A stretch of 42,216 nucleotides of DNA, taken from the NCBI GenBank assembly GCA_030066665.1, contig JASJBD010000055.1, forward strand, positions 1 through 42,216, read 5' to 3'. Of this stretch, positions 1-7,633 are shown piece after piece (positions within the stretch are counted from its first letter, which is position 1; each line of letters begins with the position of its first letter). This DNA comes from Gammaproteobacteria bacterium (GTDB lineage Bacteria > Pseudomonadota > Gammaproteobacteria > Steroidobacterales > GCA-2729495). A program made the position numbers and the translations under genes. Below the pieces are notes generated by a model. That model worked only from the letters and a program-made list of their open reading frames with translations. It had not been told where the DNA came from and made no database searches.

Positions 1-353
1 CCCGGCTCGGAACCAAGATTGATGAAAGCGACGCCGGTAATCCCCTGGTATGCAAGGCTCGCATAGGTGCTGCTATTCACCGGCGTCGACTGCGCGATGT
101 CAATCTCAACTTCCACGGCCATCGGATTAGAGGGCGACAGGCTAATCGCATCCACCTGGCCCACATCCACGCCGAGGTACCGAACCGGGCTGCCTTCGCT
201 CAGTCCATTGACGTCCCGCACAAACAGAATGGTGTAGCGCGAAGTGGATTCCGTCTGACCGGCCCCGCCAACCCAGACACCAACGGCAAGCAACGCGATT
301 GCACCGAGCAGGATAAAACTGCCCACTGCCAAGAAATTAGTGTTCTCGTCCAT
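1..353 (-). CDS. mlaD: MCE-domain lipid-transport protein MlaD (partial, C-terminus outside window)
   Basis: This is the N-terminal 117 codons of a membrane-anchored MCE protein, the periplasmic lipid-binding ring subunit of the Mla ABC transporter, which moves phospholipids between the two membranes. Reading from the ATG at 353, a short cytoplasmic start (MDENTNFLAVG) is followed by one hydrophobic helix (about residues 8-27). The beginning of an MCE domain then appears, with the typical stretch VNGLSEGSPVRYLGVDVGQV and later STYASLAYQGITGVAFINLG. The start codon lies inside the end of mlaF (17-bp overlap, different frame), which supports translational coupling. The rest of the gene, including the C-terminal coiled coil or helical tail, lies beyond position 1. 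Family assignment is firm. Whether it is strictly MlaD or another MlaD/PqiB-class paralogue is inferred from operon order. Confidence 0.9.
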   Translation of the reverse strand, partial: MDENTNFLAVGSFILLGAIALLAVGVWVGGAGQTESTSRYTILFVRDVNGLSEGSPVRYLGVDVGQVDAISLSPSNPMAVEVEIDIAQSTPVNSSTYASLAYQGITGVAFINLGSEP

Positions 354-1104
354 TGGTATTCTCCATTTGTTGTGCCCGCCGGGCACGGGGATCGTTGAAG
401 TAATCGTGGATCCATGGATGCTGCGACTGGGTCAATTCATCCAGGGTGCCAATCACCACCTTCTTGTCCACCAGCACAGCCACGCGATCGCAAATGCCGA
501 ACAGGCTGTCCACATCGTGAGTCACCATCACGATCGTAAGATTCAGGCTGGACTGCAGATAGGTAACCAGCTTGTCGAATTCGGTTGCGCCGATCGGATC
601 GAGCCCTGCGGTCGGCTCGTCGAGAAAAAGTATCCTGGGCTCCCGCGCCAGGGCGCGCGCGAGTGCCGCGCGTTTTACCATGCCGCCGGATAACTCCGAC
701 GGGTATTTATCCAACGCGCTAACGGGCAGGCCGGTCATACGGACTTTCAGCTCTGCCAGTTCACGACGCGTGGCCGCAGGCATGTCCGAATGCAGCGCAA
801 TCGGCAACTCGACGTTCTGTCGAACCGTTAAAGCCGATAGTAATGCGCCTTTCTGAAACAACACGCCCCAGTATTGCTGCGGGCCGGGTCCGCTCCCGTA
901 CACATCGTGCCCCAGTACGCGAATATCTCCGGCCTGGGGCCGGCGCAGGCCAAGGATGCTCCGCATTAGCACGGATTTGCCGGTGCCGGAACCGCCGACG
1001 ATGCCAACTATCTCCCCCGGCATGATCTCCAGGCACAGTTGGTCGTGGACTCGAAACGTCCCGAATGCATTCACAAGATTGCGGACTGAAACGACGGGTT
1101 CCAT
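337..1104 (-). CDS. mlaF: ABC transporter ATP-binding protein MlaF
   Basis: This is the ATPase subunit of the MlaFED phospholipid transporter on the cytoplasmic face of the inner membrane. All ABC motifs are visible in the 255-residue protein: Walker A GGSGTGKS (37-44), Q-loop Q84, signature LSGGM (138-142), Walker B ILFLDEP (158-164) followed by the D-loop, and the H-loop His196 in VTHD. The length fits the family. The ATG abuts the TGA of mlaE with no gap, and the 3' end overlaps the start of mlaD by 17 bp, so the three genes form one compact operon read leftwards. The signature carries Met after SGG, as is common in Mla-type ATPases, and not the usual Q. Confidence is high for function as a Mla/Ttg2A-class ATPase. 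Confidence 0.93.
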   Translation of the reverse strand: MEPVVSVRNLVNAFGTFRVHDQLCLEIMPGEIVGIVGGSGTGKSVLMRSILGLRRPQAGDIRVLGHDVYGSGPGPQQYWGVLFQKGALLSALTVRQNVELPIALHSDMPAATRRELAELKVRMTGLPVSALDKYPSELSGGMVKRAALARALAREPRILFLDEPTAGLDPIGATEFDKLVTYLQSSLNLTIVMVTHDVDSLFGICDRVAVLVDKKVVIGTLDELTQSQHPWIHDYFNDPRARRAQQMENTNGREH

Positions 1105-2229
1105 TCAAATACCCAAGCGGATAAAGATAATGGTGAACACGGCATCCGCCGCGATGATCAACGCGATCGCCTGCACCACAGCCGTCGTGGTCAGTCGCCC
1201 CAGCTGCTCGGCAGATGAAGTTACCTGCAGGCCACGCAGGGTACCGACCGCGCCGATCAGAAATGCGAATACCGGCGCTTTGACCAGACCGACAAACAAC
1301 GTCGTCAGATCAGCGCTGTTCGCCGCGCGATCGATGAACTGAACCGCAGAGATATCCAGCAAAGTCACACTGAGGAAAAGGCCACCGGCGAGGCCCGCCA
1401 GATCGGCAAAAACGGTCAGCAGTGGCAGCGCGATGATCAAGCCGATCAGTCTTGGTGCAACCAGCACCTGGTTCGGGTTAAGTCCCATCACGCGCAGCGC
1501 GTCCAGCTCTTCATTCAACTTCATGACGCCCAGCGACGCGGCAAACGCGCTGCCCGAGCGCCCCGCAACCATGATCGCCGCCATGATGACGCCCATCTCC
1601 CGCAGTATGGATATGGTGACCAGGTCGACAACGAATATGTCGGCGCCGAACTTGGCGAGTTGGTTGGCGCCTTGATAGGCGACGACCACGCCCATCAGGA
1701 AGCTGATCAGGGAGATGATAGGTATAGCTTGTACGCCCGTCTGATAGACCTGTCGCACCGTTTCGCGGACCGCGAGCTTGGACGGTTTGGTAATGCCCTG
1801 CAAGATGGTCATGGCGATGAAGCCAATGTCCTGTAAGCCCGACGTGGCGGCCTTGCCCAGCGACTCCAGTGCGTCTTGCGCCCGCTGCCTGGGGACGCGA
1901 GGTGCTGCCTCGTGATCGGTGGCAATGCTCGAGCCACCAGCCTGAGTGACGTTCTTAAGAAACTTGAAGTGAGCGGCTTTGAAACCGCGAAAGTCCGTAT
2001 CGCACCCGGTGGTTTCGAAATTCTGCGATTTACGGAACAGCACCCAGGCGCCGGCTATATCGATGTTTTGCAACCCGCCGCACTGAAAGGTCACCGCACT
2101 GGCACCGCTTGCATCGACATCCGCCAGTGCCGATTCGAGATCCTGTACGTTGCCGAACACCCAGTCGCCCTTAAGGCTGACGGTGACGGAGTCAGTGTCG
2201 CGATCTGCGTTTAGGAATGCGTTTTCCAC
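1105..2229 (-). CDS. mlaE: MlaE-type lipid ABC permease with fused N-terminal STAS domain
   Basis: This is the permease of the phospholipid ABC transporter, 374 residues. The first ~105 residues form a soluble STAS-like domain (VSLKGDWVFGNVQDLESAL, then GLQNIDIAGAWVLF), the role played by separate MlaB in E. coli. The remainder is the MlaE/YrbE permease domain, with several hydrophobic helices and the hallmark stretch GANQLAKFGADIFVVDLV, then REMGVIMAAIMVAGRSGSAF and ELDALRVMGLNP. It starts with GTG at 2229. No strong Shine-Dalgarno is visible, so the exact start is less certain than the family. It is the first gene of the mlaE-mlaF-mlaD operon. Fusion of STAS to MlaE is a known architecture and explains the absence of a separate mlaB gene in the visible part. 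Confidence 0.92.
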   Translation of the reverse strand: MENAFLNADRDTDSVTVSLKGDWVFGNVQDLESALADVDASGASAVTFQCGGLQNIDIAGAWVLFRKSQNFETTGCDTDFRGFKAAHFKFLKNVTQAGGSSIATDHEAAPRVPRQRAQDALESLGKAATSGLQDIGFIAMTILQGITKPSKLAVRETVRQVYQTGVQAIPIISLISFLMGVVVAYQGANQLAKFGADIFVVDLVTISILREMGVIMAAIMVAGRSGSAFAASLGVMKLNEELDALRVMGLNPNQVLVAPRLIGLIIALPLLTVFADLAGLAGGLFLSVTLLDISAVQFIDRAANSADLTTLFVGLVKAPVFAFLIGAVGTLRGLQVTSSAEQLGRLTTTAVVQAIALIIAADAVFTIIFIRLGI

Positions 2230-2440
2230 CGACGTCGCTTATTGGTCTTCTGGCCCGTGAGGTTGACCCGCTCGGGCAGCGCGTGCCCGGGATGAGCGGG
2301 GGCAGTGCCAATTCTAGCAGGCGGCATGCGCGTCTCGTCCGCGATTGTAAGGCACAGCAGACCGCTTAGTGGGCCCCTCCAGCTTTTGCTAATCTGAGCG
2401 GATGCCAACCTGATCTGAACTCATCCGGAGGAAACTTGAG

Positions 2441-3133
2441 ATGGGCGGCGCTATTTCCATCTTTGTGTTGCTGAGCCTGTCAGTGTTCGTTATTCGTATC
2501 GCCTCGGTCGCGATGCGGCTGACGGGACTCGACGATTCGAGCGCTAGATTTCAGGCACTCTCGGCATTTTCGGGCACGGGCTTTACCACTAAAGAGGCCG
2601 AGATGATCGTCAACTACCCGGTGCGGCGGCGTATTGTGAGCTTGCTCATGATCATCGGTAACCTCGGGCTCGTCGGAGTGCTGGCCACGCTCGTTACCTC
2701 ACTCGTGCAAACGGAGGGCGAGATGTATGCGGTACTAAGGCAACTTGCCTGGCTTCTGGCCGGACTTGCACTACTCTGGTTTCTGCTGCTCAACGAGACC
2801 GCGGATCGGTTGTTGTGTAGGATGATTGACAGGTTCCTCAAGGCGACAACGCAGCTGGGCCGCCGCAGATACCAGCGCTTACTGCAGCTCGCTGATGGCT
2901 TCAGTGTCTGTGAACACCCGCTCGAAACGACGATCGAGACCGATACCCTAAACTCGCTGGGACTAAAGGTCCTCGCCGTGCGTGACCACGACGGCAATGT
3001 GCAGACCATGCAGAGTGACACGATCTGTCCCGACGACGGCGGCTGGCTGATCGCGTTCGGCGACGATACCGGCCACGAGACGCTGGCCGAACGCGCGCTC
3101 CAATGGGAACCGGCGACAACGTCGCATTACTGA
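2441..3133 (+). CDS. TrkH-like half-pore membrane protein with C-terminal TrkA-C domain
   Basis: This is a 230-residue inner-membrane protein. A hydrophobic helix (about 3-22) is followed by a loop with SGTGFTT (44-50), which resembles a K+-channel/TrkH selectivity-loop segment. Two more helices follow (about 66-88 and 100-118). After a basic linker, residues ~148-220 look like a TrkA-C (RCK-C) ligand-binding domain: NSLGLKVLAVRDHDG, then GGWLIAFGDD. The start is supported by a strong GGAGGAA ribosome-binding site about 9 bp upstream. Proteins of this layout are usually annotated as TrkA-C domain or potassium-transporter-like. Cation transport or its regulation is an inference. It diverges from the mla operon across a 211-bp gap and may share a promoter region with it. 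Confidence 0.7.
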   Translation: MGGAISIFVLLSLSVFVIRIASVAMRLTGLDDSSARFQALSAFSGTGFTTKEAEMIVNYPVRRRIVSLLMIIGNLGLVGVLATLVTSLVQTEGEMYAVLRQLAWLLAGLALLWFLLLNETADRLLCRMIDRFLKATTQLGRRRYQRLLQLADGFSVCEHPLETTIETDTLNSLGLKVLAVRDHDGNVQTMQSDTICPDDGGWLIAFGDDTGHETLAERALQWEPATTSHY

Positions 3134-3252
3134 TGTTGGCTTTAGTGTGAGGCGCCCGGGCTGCCCGAAGGCCGGATAGTCGGTGCTTTCTGCGTACTGG
3201 CCGGCGCACCTCCCAGACTATGCTTGGCGCAAAACCGCAACCAGGAAAGCTA

Positions 3253-3798
3253 ATGTCCAATCAAAACCCGCTCGATTGTCTCAGCCGTCGTGAACTTGTT
3301 ATGGGCGCCGGTATGCTTGCGGTGCTCGGCATGCAGGAAGCCATGGCCGGCGGCCACACGGGCCCGAGGGTTGAGCTGACGAGAGAACAACAGGCGGCGC
3401 TGGAGAAAGCCAACGACACGCTGGTCGCGAACTTTGTCAGAGACTACGCCACGCGCGATGCCGATGTGTTGGACAAATACGTGGCCGATGACGTCGTGTA
3501 CCAGATCACGGAAGGAATGCCTGAAGTGGTGGGTCGCGACGCGTTTTACAAACACAACGACGACATGTTCAAAGGGCTCGAAAAGGTCGACTGGGTCAAC
3601 CTGCGGCAGTTCGCCATTGGCCAGATCGTGGTGAACGAACGCATCGACGAGTTCTACCCCTACCCCGGCAGCAAGACACCGCGAATGCGCTTTCACGTGG
3701 CAGGATACTTCTTGATCGAGGACAACCAGATCAAGGTTTGGCGGGATTTCTCGTACCCGGGTGCCAAGCAGCTGATCGAGCCGGCGCCGAAGGCGTAA
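3253..3798 (+). CDS. Tat-exported limonene-1,2-epoxide-hydrolase-like protein
   Basis: This is a 181-residue protein with a twin-arginine-type leader (SRRELVMGAGMLAVLGMQ, 11-28, then a likely cleavage after AMAGG). The mature part is an NTF2/SnoaL-like fold. It carries the residues expected of a limonene-epoxide-hydrolase active site: Arg130 and Asp132 in ERID, and Trp163/Asp165 in WRDF. These match the Arg-x-Asp and Trp-x-Asp of the known enzyme. The ATG at 3253 follows AGGAAAG. An in-frame start 33 bp upstream would put the Tat motif far from the N-terminus and was not chosen. It is the first gene of a four-gene operon (gaps 21, 19 and 19 bp). Hydrolysis of an epoxide is inferred from residues only, and the substrate is unknown. 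Export by Tat is unusual for this family. Confidence 0.75.
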   Translation: MSNQNPLDCLSRRELVMGAGMLAVLGMQEAMAGGHTGPRVELTREQQAALEKANDTLVANFVRDYATRDADVLDKYVADDVVYQITEGMPEVVGRDAFYKHNDDMFKGLEKVDWVNLRQFAIGQIVVNERIDEFYPYPGSKTPRMRFHVAGYFLIEDNQIKVWRDFSYPGAKQLIEPAPKA

Positions 3799-3819
3799 CG
3801 GTCTATTTGGAGCACGGAC

Positions 3820-4524
3820 GTGGCAACACTCCTCTTTTCCCTTTATTCGCTGGCACATTTTGCGACGGTCGTGTTTGCGTTGCGCATCCTGCGCCGGTAT
3901 TCGGCACCGGGTGCGCTGATCATCGCCGTGCTGTCTGCAGGGCTGGTATACGACAATAGTCTGATCGCGCTCGGTAGCAGCATTGGCATTGGCGAGACCC
4001 TGGAACGACTCAGCTGGCCCCGCTTCATCCTGCACGCGCTGGTGACGCCATTCATGATCGTCGCCGTCGTGCAAATCGCGATCGCGGGTGGCATTCGCTG
4101 GTTGAGCACGCGCGCCGCGTGGACCGGGGTCTGGCTCTTGACGGCTGCGATGATCGGTTACGGCATTTACGAGCTGACGCTCCTGGAACTGCAGCCAGCC
4201 TGCTTCGGCGGTATCACCCGGTACACCAGCAGCGCTTCGGCGGCGCAGTTCTGCTTTGAAGGGCAGCAGTCACTGCCAGGTACCGGCCCGCCAATTCCGT
4301 CCATCCTCGCCGTATTCCTGGTCATGGGTGTCGGCGTGGCGCTGTGGCGACGGCATCGCTGGCCGTGGTACGGCCTCGGCGGCCTGCAAATGCTGCTCGC
4401 TGCCGCCGTCCCGTTCAGCGACTTCGGCCTGCTGCCCGGCAACGGTGGCGAAGTGATTCTGCAGTTTGCATTCGTATCAACGGCCTACCGTCTGTCCAGC
4501 GGCTGGCGCCACGCCCGGGAATAG
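3820..4524 (+). CDS. Polytopic membrane protein of unknown function
   Basis: This is a 234-residue, strongly hydrophobic protein with about six predicted transmembrane helices (roughly 2-22, 32-52, 70-92, 100-122, 150-170, 180-200). A Cys-containing extracytoplasmic loop lies around residues 125-150 (PACFGG, then AQFCFEG). It starts with GTG at 3820, preceded by GGAG about 8 bp upstream. It sits 21 bp after the epoxide-hydrolase-like gene and 19 bp before the FG-GAP gene, so co-translation is likely. I do not recognise a family. The two loop cysteines and the exported neighbours suggest a function at the outer face of the inner membrane, but that is inference. Confidence 0.65.
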   Translation: MATLLFSLYSLAHFATVVFALRILRRYSAPGALIIAVLSAGLVYDNSLIALGSSIGIGETLERLSWPRFILHALVTPFMIVAVVQIAIAGGIRWLSTRAAWTGVWLLTAAMIGYGIYELTLLELQPACFGGITRYTSSASAAQFCFEGQQSLPGTGPPIPSILAVFLVMGVGVALWRRHRWPWYGLGGLQMLLAAAVPFSDFGLLPGNGGEVILQFAFVSTAYRLSSGWRHARE

Positions 4525-4543
4525 CACCCGCGGGGCTTCGACA

Positions 4544-6145
4544 ATGCGCGGCTATCGCAACGGCTTGCTACTGGCACTCGTGGTTTTATGCGGGACGGAC
4601 GCACTACAAGCGGCGGACACCGCATTCTGTCCGGAAATCTATCGCAAGGGAGTGCTGGAGGCACCGTTCAACGTCGCCTTCCTGCATGTGCAAAAGTTCA
4701 ATCAGCCAGACGGCGGCACGCGGGAAGGCCTGCTGATATCGAGTTTCTTCAACGTCGAGAAAGATCCCGCAGGCAGGCGCGTGATTCAATTCACGCAACG
4801 GGATCTGGTCGCGCGAATCCCGAATCTCGATGCTATCGACTACGAAGATTTTGACGGCCGCCGTGACATCGAGGTGATCACGGACCTGGATGGCGTGCCG
4901 AGACAGGTCTGGCCCAACGAAACGTCGCGCGTACCCGACGGCGTCGTGCCCTTCGAAGCCGTCGTGTCGCCGCAAGGTTTCCTCTCCACGCCACGAGCGG
5001 GCCGCATCTCACTGATCAACCTCAGCGACCCGGAGCGCGCGGAATACATCGTTCACCAGAGCACTCTCATCCCCCCGCGCTGCCAGCCAGGCAGCACAGA
5101 CAATCAGCCCTGGTTCTACCATGACGCCCGCTTTATCGACATGGACGGTGACGGCTTGCGCGACCTGGTGACGGTTCGTACGAGCTTTCTGGCCGGTCGC
5201 GGCGCGTTCTGTCCCCCGTCGGGGCAGTTGGTCTGGTTTCGTAATCCGGGTGACGCACTGGACAGGGACACGGCATGGGAAGAACACATGCTGGTCGACG
5301 TCGCGCCCGAACCCGGCGGGCCCGAGGTCAATATGAACGCTCACGACTTCGACGGCGACGGCGTACCGGAAATCGTCGCCTCACACTTCTTCAAGTACGA
5401 CGCGATTACGATTTACGGCGCGCCGGCGGGTAAACGCTGGTCAGATGTCGATCCGGTCAACGGGCCGTTCGTCCGCCAGAAAGACATCATGCGCGGCCAG
5501 GGCGACCCGTTTGCCGTCGAAATCGTCGACATGAATCTCGACGGCCGGGTCGACGTGCTGACGAGTAATCACCAGGGCGATCAGTGCTTCGAGGTGACAA
5601 AGACGGAGATCCCAGGTCGCGCAATCGCCATCGAGCAGCCGGCCGACGGCCGGATTTTCAGCAGCGACTGGACGGTTCACGTCATCAAGGACAACATCCG
5701 CGCCGCACCGACGTTTCCGGAGCCGGAGCGCGGTCCCGGCCGGCTGGCGCCTAATCGTGCGGTCGCTTTCTGGCCGCAACGCTCGATGCGGGGCCGCACC
5801 AAACCCTGGGTCATCCTCGGCGGTGACGAGGCAGCTAAAGTCTGGGTCCTTCAACCAGAGTCCGAATCAGAGGACGATTGGCGGTATCGGTCCGCGGTCG
5901 TGTTCGACATCAACGACTATTTCGGGCCAAACACCACGCAGACGCTGCAGGACGATCCGCAGGGCGTCAGCATTTCCACCATTGGCGGACTAGCGTGGCG
6001 CTACGACAGGCCAGGGCCTGACGGCATGGCCGAATTCTACTTACCCGTCTTCGAAGCCCGGCAAATCCAGGTGCTCTCATTCCGACCGTCCGCGAATGGC
6101 CGGCCGCTCAACTGCCCTGAGGACAGCTACGTCGCCTGCCCGTGA
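4544..6145 (+). CDS. Secreted FG-GAP/VCBS repeat beta-propeller protein
   Basis: This is a 533-residue exported protein. A signal peptide (residues 1 to about 24, ending ALQAA) precedes a series of FG-GAP/VCBS-type repeats with calcium-binding loops: DMDGDGLRD (199-207), DFDGDGVPE (268-276) and DMNLDGRVD (329-337). A weaker copy DFDGRRDIE lies near 102. Such repeats build a beta-propeller used for binding or recognition, and no catalytic motif is seen. The ATG at 4544 is chosen because it begins the signal peptide and lies 19 bp after the previous gene. Upstream in-frame codons overlap the preceding gene. It is a distant relative in layout of the FG-GAP protein at 26244. Its tight operon with a reductase and an epoxide-hydrolase-like enzyme is unusual. 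Confidence 0.75.
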   Translation: MRGYRNGLLLALVVLCGTDALQAADTAFCPEIYRKGVLEAPFNVAFLHVQKFNQPDGGTREGLLISSFFNVEKDPAGRRVIQFTQRDLVARIPNLDAIDYEDFDGRRDIEVITDLDGVPRQVWPNETSRVPDGVVPFEAVVSPQGFLSTPRAGRISLINLSDPERAEYIVHQSTLIPPRCQPGSTDNQPWFYHDARFIDMDGDGLRDLVTVRTSFLAGRGAFCPPSGQLVWFRNPGDALDRDTAWEEHMLVDVAPEPGGPEVNMNAHDFDGDGVPEIVASHFFKYDAITIYGAPAGKRWSDVDPVNGPFVRQKDIMRGQGDPFAVEIVDMNLDGRVDVLTSNHQGDQCFEVTKTEIPGRAIAIEQPADGRIFSSDWTVHVIKDNIRAAPTFPEPERGPGRLAPNRAVAFWPQRSMRGRTKPWVILGGDEAAKVWVLQPESESEDDWRYRSAVVFDINDYFGPNTTQTLQDDPQGVSISTIGGLAWRYDRPGPDGMAEFYLPVFEARQIQVLSFRPSANGRPLNCPEDSYVACP

Positions 6146-6164
6146 CGGGCCAATCGAGACTGGT

Positions 6165-7067
6165 ATGGACAACGAAACCAATCAACAGAAACGGGTCCTG
6201 ATATTCGGCGCCACCGGCTACATCGGTAACGCCGTGGTCGCCGAGTCCGTGCGCCAGGGCTACGAGACCATCGCAATCACCCGATCCATGGATCGTGACT
6301 GCGATTTTCACGGCGCCGAAGTCGTGCTGGCGGATATCACCGACCCGGCATCTTTGGCGAAAGCTTTCGACCGGAAGATCGATATCGTCATTTCCTGTCT
6401 GGCCTGTCACTCCGGCATGCCGAAGGACTTCGACGACATCGACTACAAGGCCACGCTGAGTATCCTGAATGCCGCGCTGGAGAACGGCACCGAGCAGTTC
6501 ATCCTGCTGTCTGCAATCTGTGTGAGAAAACCGGACCTGCCGCTGCAACTCGCCAAGCTGAAGATGGAGGATGCGCTGATTCGGTCCGGGATCGACTACA
6601 CCATCGTCCGGCCGACGGCCTACTTCTGGGTCTTCGAAGCCCAGCACAAACTCATCAAGAAGGGCGGACCGGGCTTCGTGATCGGGGGCGGCGAGCAGGC
6701 CGTGCATAATCCGATCGCCAAAGAGGACCTGGCCGAGTTCCTCATTGGCTCTATCGACAACAGCGAACGCCGCAACCGGATCCACATCATCGGCGGGCCC
6801 GAGACGCCCGACAACATCATCACCTACAGGGAATCGCTCCTGATGGCGTTCGAAGCCCTCGGCAAGGAACCGAAGATCATCAACATCCCCAGCCGGGCGT
6901 ATATGGCTTTAATCCGCGCGACGAGATTCGTCGGGCACTTGTCGAGGAAAGTCGGCGTGTTCTCCGAGTTCCTGCATATCACCTACTACTACCTGCATGA
7001 CGACATGCGTGCCCCCGGCTACGGGACCCGCACACTCAGGGACCATATGCTGGGGGCCGAGCAGTAG
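6165..7067 (+). CDS. NmrA/SDR-family NAD(P)-dependent reductase, BciA-like
   Basis: This is a 300-residue cytosolic oxidoreductase of the atypical SDR class. The nucleotide-binding motif GATGYIG occupies residues 15-21. The central part has SGIDYTIVRPTAYFW, GGGEQAVHNPIAKEDLAEFL and IHIIGGPE. This ordering closely follows divinyl-chlorophyllide a 8-vinyl-reductase (BciA) and its relatives, although the BciA tail motifs are not convincing. The ATG at 6165 follows the preceding stop by 19 bp; it is the last gene of the 3253-7067 operon. No other pigment-biosynthesis gene is visible in the window, so vinyl-reductase activity on a chlorophyll precursor is doubtful. Reduction of another hydrophobic or isoprenoid-type compound would suit the epoxide-hydrolase-like neighbour better (inference). 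Confidence 0.75.
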   Translation: MDNETNQQKRVLIFGATGYIGNAVVAESVRQGYETIAITRSMDRDCDFHGAEVVLADITDPASLAKAFDRKIDIVISCLACHSGMPKDFDDIDYKATLSILNAALENGTEQFILLSAICVRKPDLPLQLAKLKMEDALIRSGIDYTIVRPTAYFWVFEAQHKLIKKGGPGFVIGGGEQAVHNPIAKEDLAEFLIGSIDNSERRNRIHIIGGPETPDNIITYRESLLMAFEALGKEPKIINIPSRAYMALIRATRFVGHLSRKVGVFSEFLHITYYYLHDDMRAPGYGTRTLRDHMLGAEQ

Positions 7068-7164
7068 CAGGAACACGTCGCCGTACGGTTAGTCGTCGGC
7101 CATCATATTGCGCGAAAGATCAGTAAACTGTCGTGGGTACTAAGGTGGTTTGGGGGGACGAAAG

Positions 7165-7605
7165 ATGAATCGACTGCTGCTGATTGTGGGTCTGTCATTC
7201 ACTCTGTACTGGCAACAAGCCCAGTCTGCAGATGGGCACTGCACGGAGACAACTAAGCAAACGAGTGTGGATTTCGACGGACCGGTATTCCGCACCACCT
7301 GCCAGTCATTCGTTGATCTAGACGAACAGGAATTTGCCAAGGAAAAGAAGAACTGCGAGAAGGGGGCGAAAAAGAACCGTGCCAAGGCATGGTTGGCAGG
7401 GGACTGCCCAATAGAGGGACGAATCAGTACCTGCACTATAGAGAAGATCGGGCCTATGACGCTGCCTCAACCACGTGTTATCCACACTTACGAAGAAGAA
7501 GGTGGAAACCTGGACCTCCGTTCACAGATTGAGCTTGCCCGTCAACAATGTTCGCAAATGGGCCTTGGTTCCGCCGGGTTCACGGCAGTCGAATCGGAGT
7601 CGTAG
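7165..7605 (+). CDS. Small Cys-rich secreted protein of unknown function
   Basis: This is a 146-residue protein beginning with a clear signal peptide (MNRLLLIVGLSFTLYWQQA, cleavage near AQSA). The mature part is hydrophilic with six cysteines (26, 46, 64, 81, 90, 129), consistent with three disulphides in the periplasm. The ATG at 7165 follows a G-rich/GACGAAAG stretch and was preferred over the in-frame TTG 15 bp upstream. It lies 28 bp before the CorC-type gene and is probably co-transcribed with it. No known domain is recognised. Confidence 0.6.
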   Translation: MNRLLLIVGLSFTLYWQQAQSADGHCTETTKQTSVDFDGPVFRTTCQSFVDLDEQEFAKEKKNCEKGAKKNRAKAWLAGDCPIEGRISTCTIEKIGPMTLPQPRVIHTYEEEGGNLDLRSQIELARQQCSQMGLGSAGFTAVESES

Positions 7606-7633
7606 TTCCGGGCACAGTTCATCGGAGAGTCTT

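Noticed and set aside
3250-4074. Minus-strand frame of 274 codons opposite the epoxide-hydrolase-like gene
   Set aside because: No family resemblance, and it crosses two real genes. Antisense shadow.
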